Shown here piece after piece: positions 61,901-64,000 of a stretch of 64,000 nucleotides of DNA (the stretch's first letter is position 1; each line of letters starts with the position of its first letter). Position numbers and translations under genes: made by a program. A model generated the notes under the pieces. It saw nothing but the letters and a program-made list of their open reading frames with translations, did not search any database and had not been told where the DNA came from. Where the stretch lies: contig OENT01000056.1 of assembly GCA_900239685.1 (NCBI GenBank), positions 40,175-104,174 of the forward strand. The letters are read 5' to 3'. The DNA comes from Rotaria macrura. Lineage: Eukaryota; Rotifera; Eurotatoria; Philodinida; Philodinidae.

Positions 61901-62458
61901 GCACGAGCTGTTTTCTAGAATGATTTTTCAACACAAGACAAGCAAACCATAGATGAGATGTCAAAGGGAGTGGTGATCTAAGTGTAACAAAATTCGTTGT
62001 TGCGATCTCAACATTTCTGAAAACGAAGACAAAGGATGCGATGATTCAAATTCGTATTTCTAGATTAGATTTCCTTTTGATATCTGATTCGTATATGCGC
62101 ACTTAAAAATATTATTTTGAGACATATAGATCGAGACGCAGTACTTTTAAGTCGCGTTAGTATACATAGTTGAATCGTTGATTTGTAATAAAAATATTCG
62201 ATTTTGAGTCGTTGGGATTTTACCTTTCCTCACAAGTTTTGAGTTAAAAAATTCATTTGAAAAGTTGGCTCACTCAATCGAAATTGTCATTTCTAGCTTG
62301 TTTTTCGGCCGACCAGCATGTAACTTTGGCAAACGGTCAGGTGATATCGATACAGAATTTGGCAGCTGGTGATCATGTATTAACTATGTCTGATGATGGC
62401 AAGCGCTTGCTTGCATCTGAAGTGGCATTCTTTATTCATGCTGAAATGAACAGAACTT
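52914..62458 (+). CDS. Membrane-anchored Hint (hedgehog/intein-type) domain protein, 5' part
   Basis: Five exons with GT-AG borders keep one frame: 52914-53023, 53075-53181, 54528-54584, 61181-61210 and 62297-62458. They encode a short cytosolic N terminus (MSESSRWS), one membrane helix (VIFVAVLIGLIMAGAALGIA, preceded by YCCWC), a Cys-containing ectodomain stub and a Thr run (DTAATTTTVP). A Hint domain start follows: CFSADQHVTLANG, IQNLAAGDHVL and ASEVAFF. The Cys directly after the Pro is the expected autoprocessing nucleophile. The frame leaves exon 5 at a GTAAGT donor, so the TxxH half of Hint must lie downstream, probably past the window end. Type II anchoring is inferred. Introns are 1346, 6596 and 1086 bp, very large for this locus. 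They hold AT-rich sequence, plus a LINE relic at 56480-58944; 54585-56479 and 58945-61180 show nothing recognisable. Confidence 0.75.
56480..58944 (-). mobile_element. RTE-like non-LTR retrotransposon relic
   Basis: On the minus strand, pieces of one LINE ORF appear in order. They are the end of an APE-type endonuclease (NAFFQHK then DDILVN, about 58500-58600), the linker (KKKEWLIDDILKIVD, about 58190; FANSTDRLDRWGKYFSELC, about 57870), and the reverse-transcriptase blocks LKSRKTAGN then FLKAGGKPV (about 57700) and KPGFRGNRSTIDQI (about 57410). The C-terminal YLACNLNQEVQSRLF and RRNTLQWV blocks (57050-56690) complete it. Many stops and frameshifts are present. It lies antisense within the 6.6-kb intron of the Hint gene. 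Confidence 0.75.
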
Positions 62459-63239
62459 GTAAGTAATTCTAGGTGTTAGTGACTGAACTTGCGAAATTCG
62501 ATATAAACTTTTCAATACTAGAAGAATAAAATGGCCTAAAGCTCAAGTTAGTTCGACTGTAAGTCACTGTACACATTATGATACTACAGTTAATAATTTG
62601 ACTTCATCACTGCAATGTTCAATTTAATGTAGTCATGCATAGCCGTGTATACTCTCTGTGATAACGATTTTTTAGATGAACCTTACTTGATTTTGTTTGT
62701 AATTCCATTCTTAGGATAAGTGTTTAGTCATTTAGATTCAGGATGCGAGTGGCAACTCTGCTAAAGTAAGGTTCACATCCGTACTGAACGACACCCATAT
62801 GCATACACCTCCGCATATTCCTTGAAACGGTTCATTTTCATCATAACACTATGAGAAATGTGTTCTTTGATTGGTTCCTCTGTAAGAAAATTTTCTATTC
62901 TTTATTCTACGCAATGTGTTCTACGATGTACATGAACACAGATTATGCAAAGATTGATCATAATGACGTTATGATGCGCATAATCGTTCACAACTGGCCT
63001 TGTTTAATGTGAATATCGATCGATCTCCAAAACAATATCGTGAGATCCACATTTAGCAATAAAAAAATTTCAAATGTAAATGAATAGTTGCGTTAATATT
63101 CTGCTCATACGCGAGATTGAAAGAAGCTATTAGAAGCTTAAAAAAATTCATGATCATGCTCTGTTTATCTTAGACTTTGATCACTTCAGTGGAGCGGGAT
63201 TGTCCTTGCTGCTTGTATCTTCATTCGTACCCATACCCT
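62459..63239. other. Region downstream of the last Hint exon
   Basis: Presumed intron. I searched for a continuation with the TxxH Hint block and found none. An acceptor-like site near 63173 opens a short frame, but it does not resemble Hint. Confidence 0.4.
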
Positions 63240-63495
63240 CCCAGGTCAAGAAATCCGACGACAGAAAGTAGTCGGAATCAATCGGAATCTATATCGGATT
63301 ATGTCGGATGTTATCGGATTCCGATTTAATCCGATCGGATTCTGTCGGATTTAGGCCAGAATCCAGTGACCCGGAATCCGACAAACATTGGCCAGGGAAA
63401 GGATCTTGTCGGATCCGACATGTTCCGACTACAGGATCTTCCCGGATCCTATCAGATTCTTCAACGAAACATAACAGATCCGACAGGATCCGATC
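63240..63495. repeat. CCCAGGTC hairpin repeat D (TCGGAATC/CGGATCCG motif)
   Basis: It starts CCCAGGTCAAG and iterates TCGGAATC, TCGGATT and CGGATCCGAC words in both orientations. That is the same vocabulary as repeat A at 17235-17486, 46 kb away. The right border is not clear because no CCTGGG is seen. Open frames on both strands here are composition artefacts. Confidence 0.75.
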
Positions 63496-63594
63496 GTAAT
63501 CAGCATTGGACCCGTCGATACGTATCGATACACCAGTAACTATTACTAATTTTAGCACCATATTGAACTAAAACGCCATAGGAGAACAATTAGG

Positions 63595-63653
63595 GTCACC
63601 GTAAACGACAATGAATCGCGGTAAAAACAGTAAACGGAGTCGTTGACGGTCAC
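63595..63653. repeat. Short hairpin GTCACCGTAAACGAC
   Basis: GTCACCGTAAACGAC and GTCGTTGACGGTCAC form an imperfect 15-bp inverted repeat, with GTAAACGG-like words in the loop. Confidence 0.6.
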
Positions 63654-63674
63654 ATCCCATGTAGCCCTTATTTC

Positions 63675-63853
63675 GAAATAATGGGCATTGCAATGCATTA
63701 TTTTACCATAGAACCGCAATGGATGCAATTACATGACAATGCAACCCTAATAATGCATTATAATTCATGATTCACTTTAATGCATTAAAATTAATTGTGA
63801 AATCAATGCATTTTACCGCATTAATATCATTGCATTATATTTCCATTGGACCC
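63675..63853. repeat. TAATGCATTA iterated palindromic patch
   Basis: The self-complementary words TGCATTA, TAATGCA and GCATTGCAATGC recur at least ten times. The patch is preceded by a perfect-looking TTATTTCGAAATAA palindrome at about 63668-63681. Confidence 0.7.
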
Positions 63854-63873
63854 ATTGAGAACTAAATCTATTG

Positions 63874-64000
63874 CACTCAAAAAAAATAGGTATCCTCGAA
63901 AACCCTTAGAGGGTTTCCGACTTTGTTACTATAGGAAACCCTTTAAGGATTTCCGAATGGAGAAAAGCTATAGTCAGGTACTCAGAAAAAAAATGTCATA
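63874..64000. repeat. Start of a second palindrome of the CACTCAAAAAAAATA type
   Basis: It begins CACTCAAAAAAAATAGGTA, matching the ends of the large palindrome at 37838-38326. GAAAACCC/GGGTTTCC words follow in both orientations. It either ends near 63990 or is cut by the window edge. Confidence 0.6.

Noticed and set aside
63289..63561. 90-codon frame rich in Ser, Asp and Arg
   Set aside because: It is a translation of the TCGGAATC/CGGATCCG hairpin repeat D.
1..64000. tRNA, rRNA or CRISPR arrays
   Set aside because: I looked for tRNA T-loop words, rRNA blocks and regularly spaced direct repeats and found none; the repeats present are inverted and iterated, not spacer arrays.

Overview
This is a eukaryotic, AT-rich nuclear window. 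Most introns are short (about 50 to 150 bp), and the gene set looks like that of a bdelloid rotifer: an ADP-ribosyltransferase fused to a very long kinesin-light-chain-type TPR array, an intronless orphan GPCR, a membrane-anchored Hint protein, ciliary and housekeeping metazoan genes, and many decayed transposons. The organism is inferred from gene-family knowledge; no rRNA or mitochondrial marker is present.

Positions 1-28219 are the gene-rich part. In order they hold a ZIP9-type zinc transporter (SLC39A9-like, +), an HP1 heterochromatin protein (+), proteasome subunit alpha-3 (PSMA4, -) and an unrecognised multi-exon gene (-). Two hAT-like non-autonomous elements follow, each bounded by an 8-bp target duplication. 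Then comes a divergent pair, ZC4H2 (-) and AXDND1 (+), sharing a 326-bp promoter interval. A complete NK-type homeobox gene lies antisense inside an AXDND1 intron.

Positions 28220-46895 are accessory in character. They hold a decayed ADP-ribosyltransferase copy, a decayed OCRL/INPP5B-type inositol 5-phosphatase, a possible solo LTR and another hAT-like element with a perfect 8-bp duplication. They also hold several hairpin-forming repeats, a ~490-bp near-perfect palindrome, the intact ART-TPR gene (28 TPR units), a Ty3/gypsy pol relic and a class A GPCR gene (-).

Positions 46896-64000 are sparse. A Hint gene starts at 52914, has introns of up to 6.6 kb (one carrying an RTE-like LINE relic on the opposite strand), and is not complete within the window. 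The right end is a cluster of iterated-motif palindromic repeats.

The most unusual structural signal is a set of hairpin repeats that share short ends (CCCAGGTCGA) but have unrelated interiors. Each interior is built from its own short motif repeated many times in both orientations. Three hAT-like elements and one large palindrome show a similar iterated-motif architecture.
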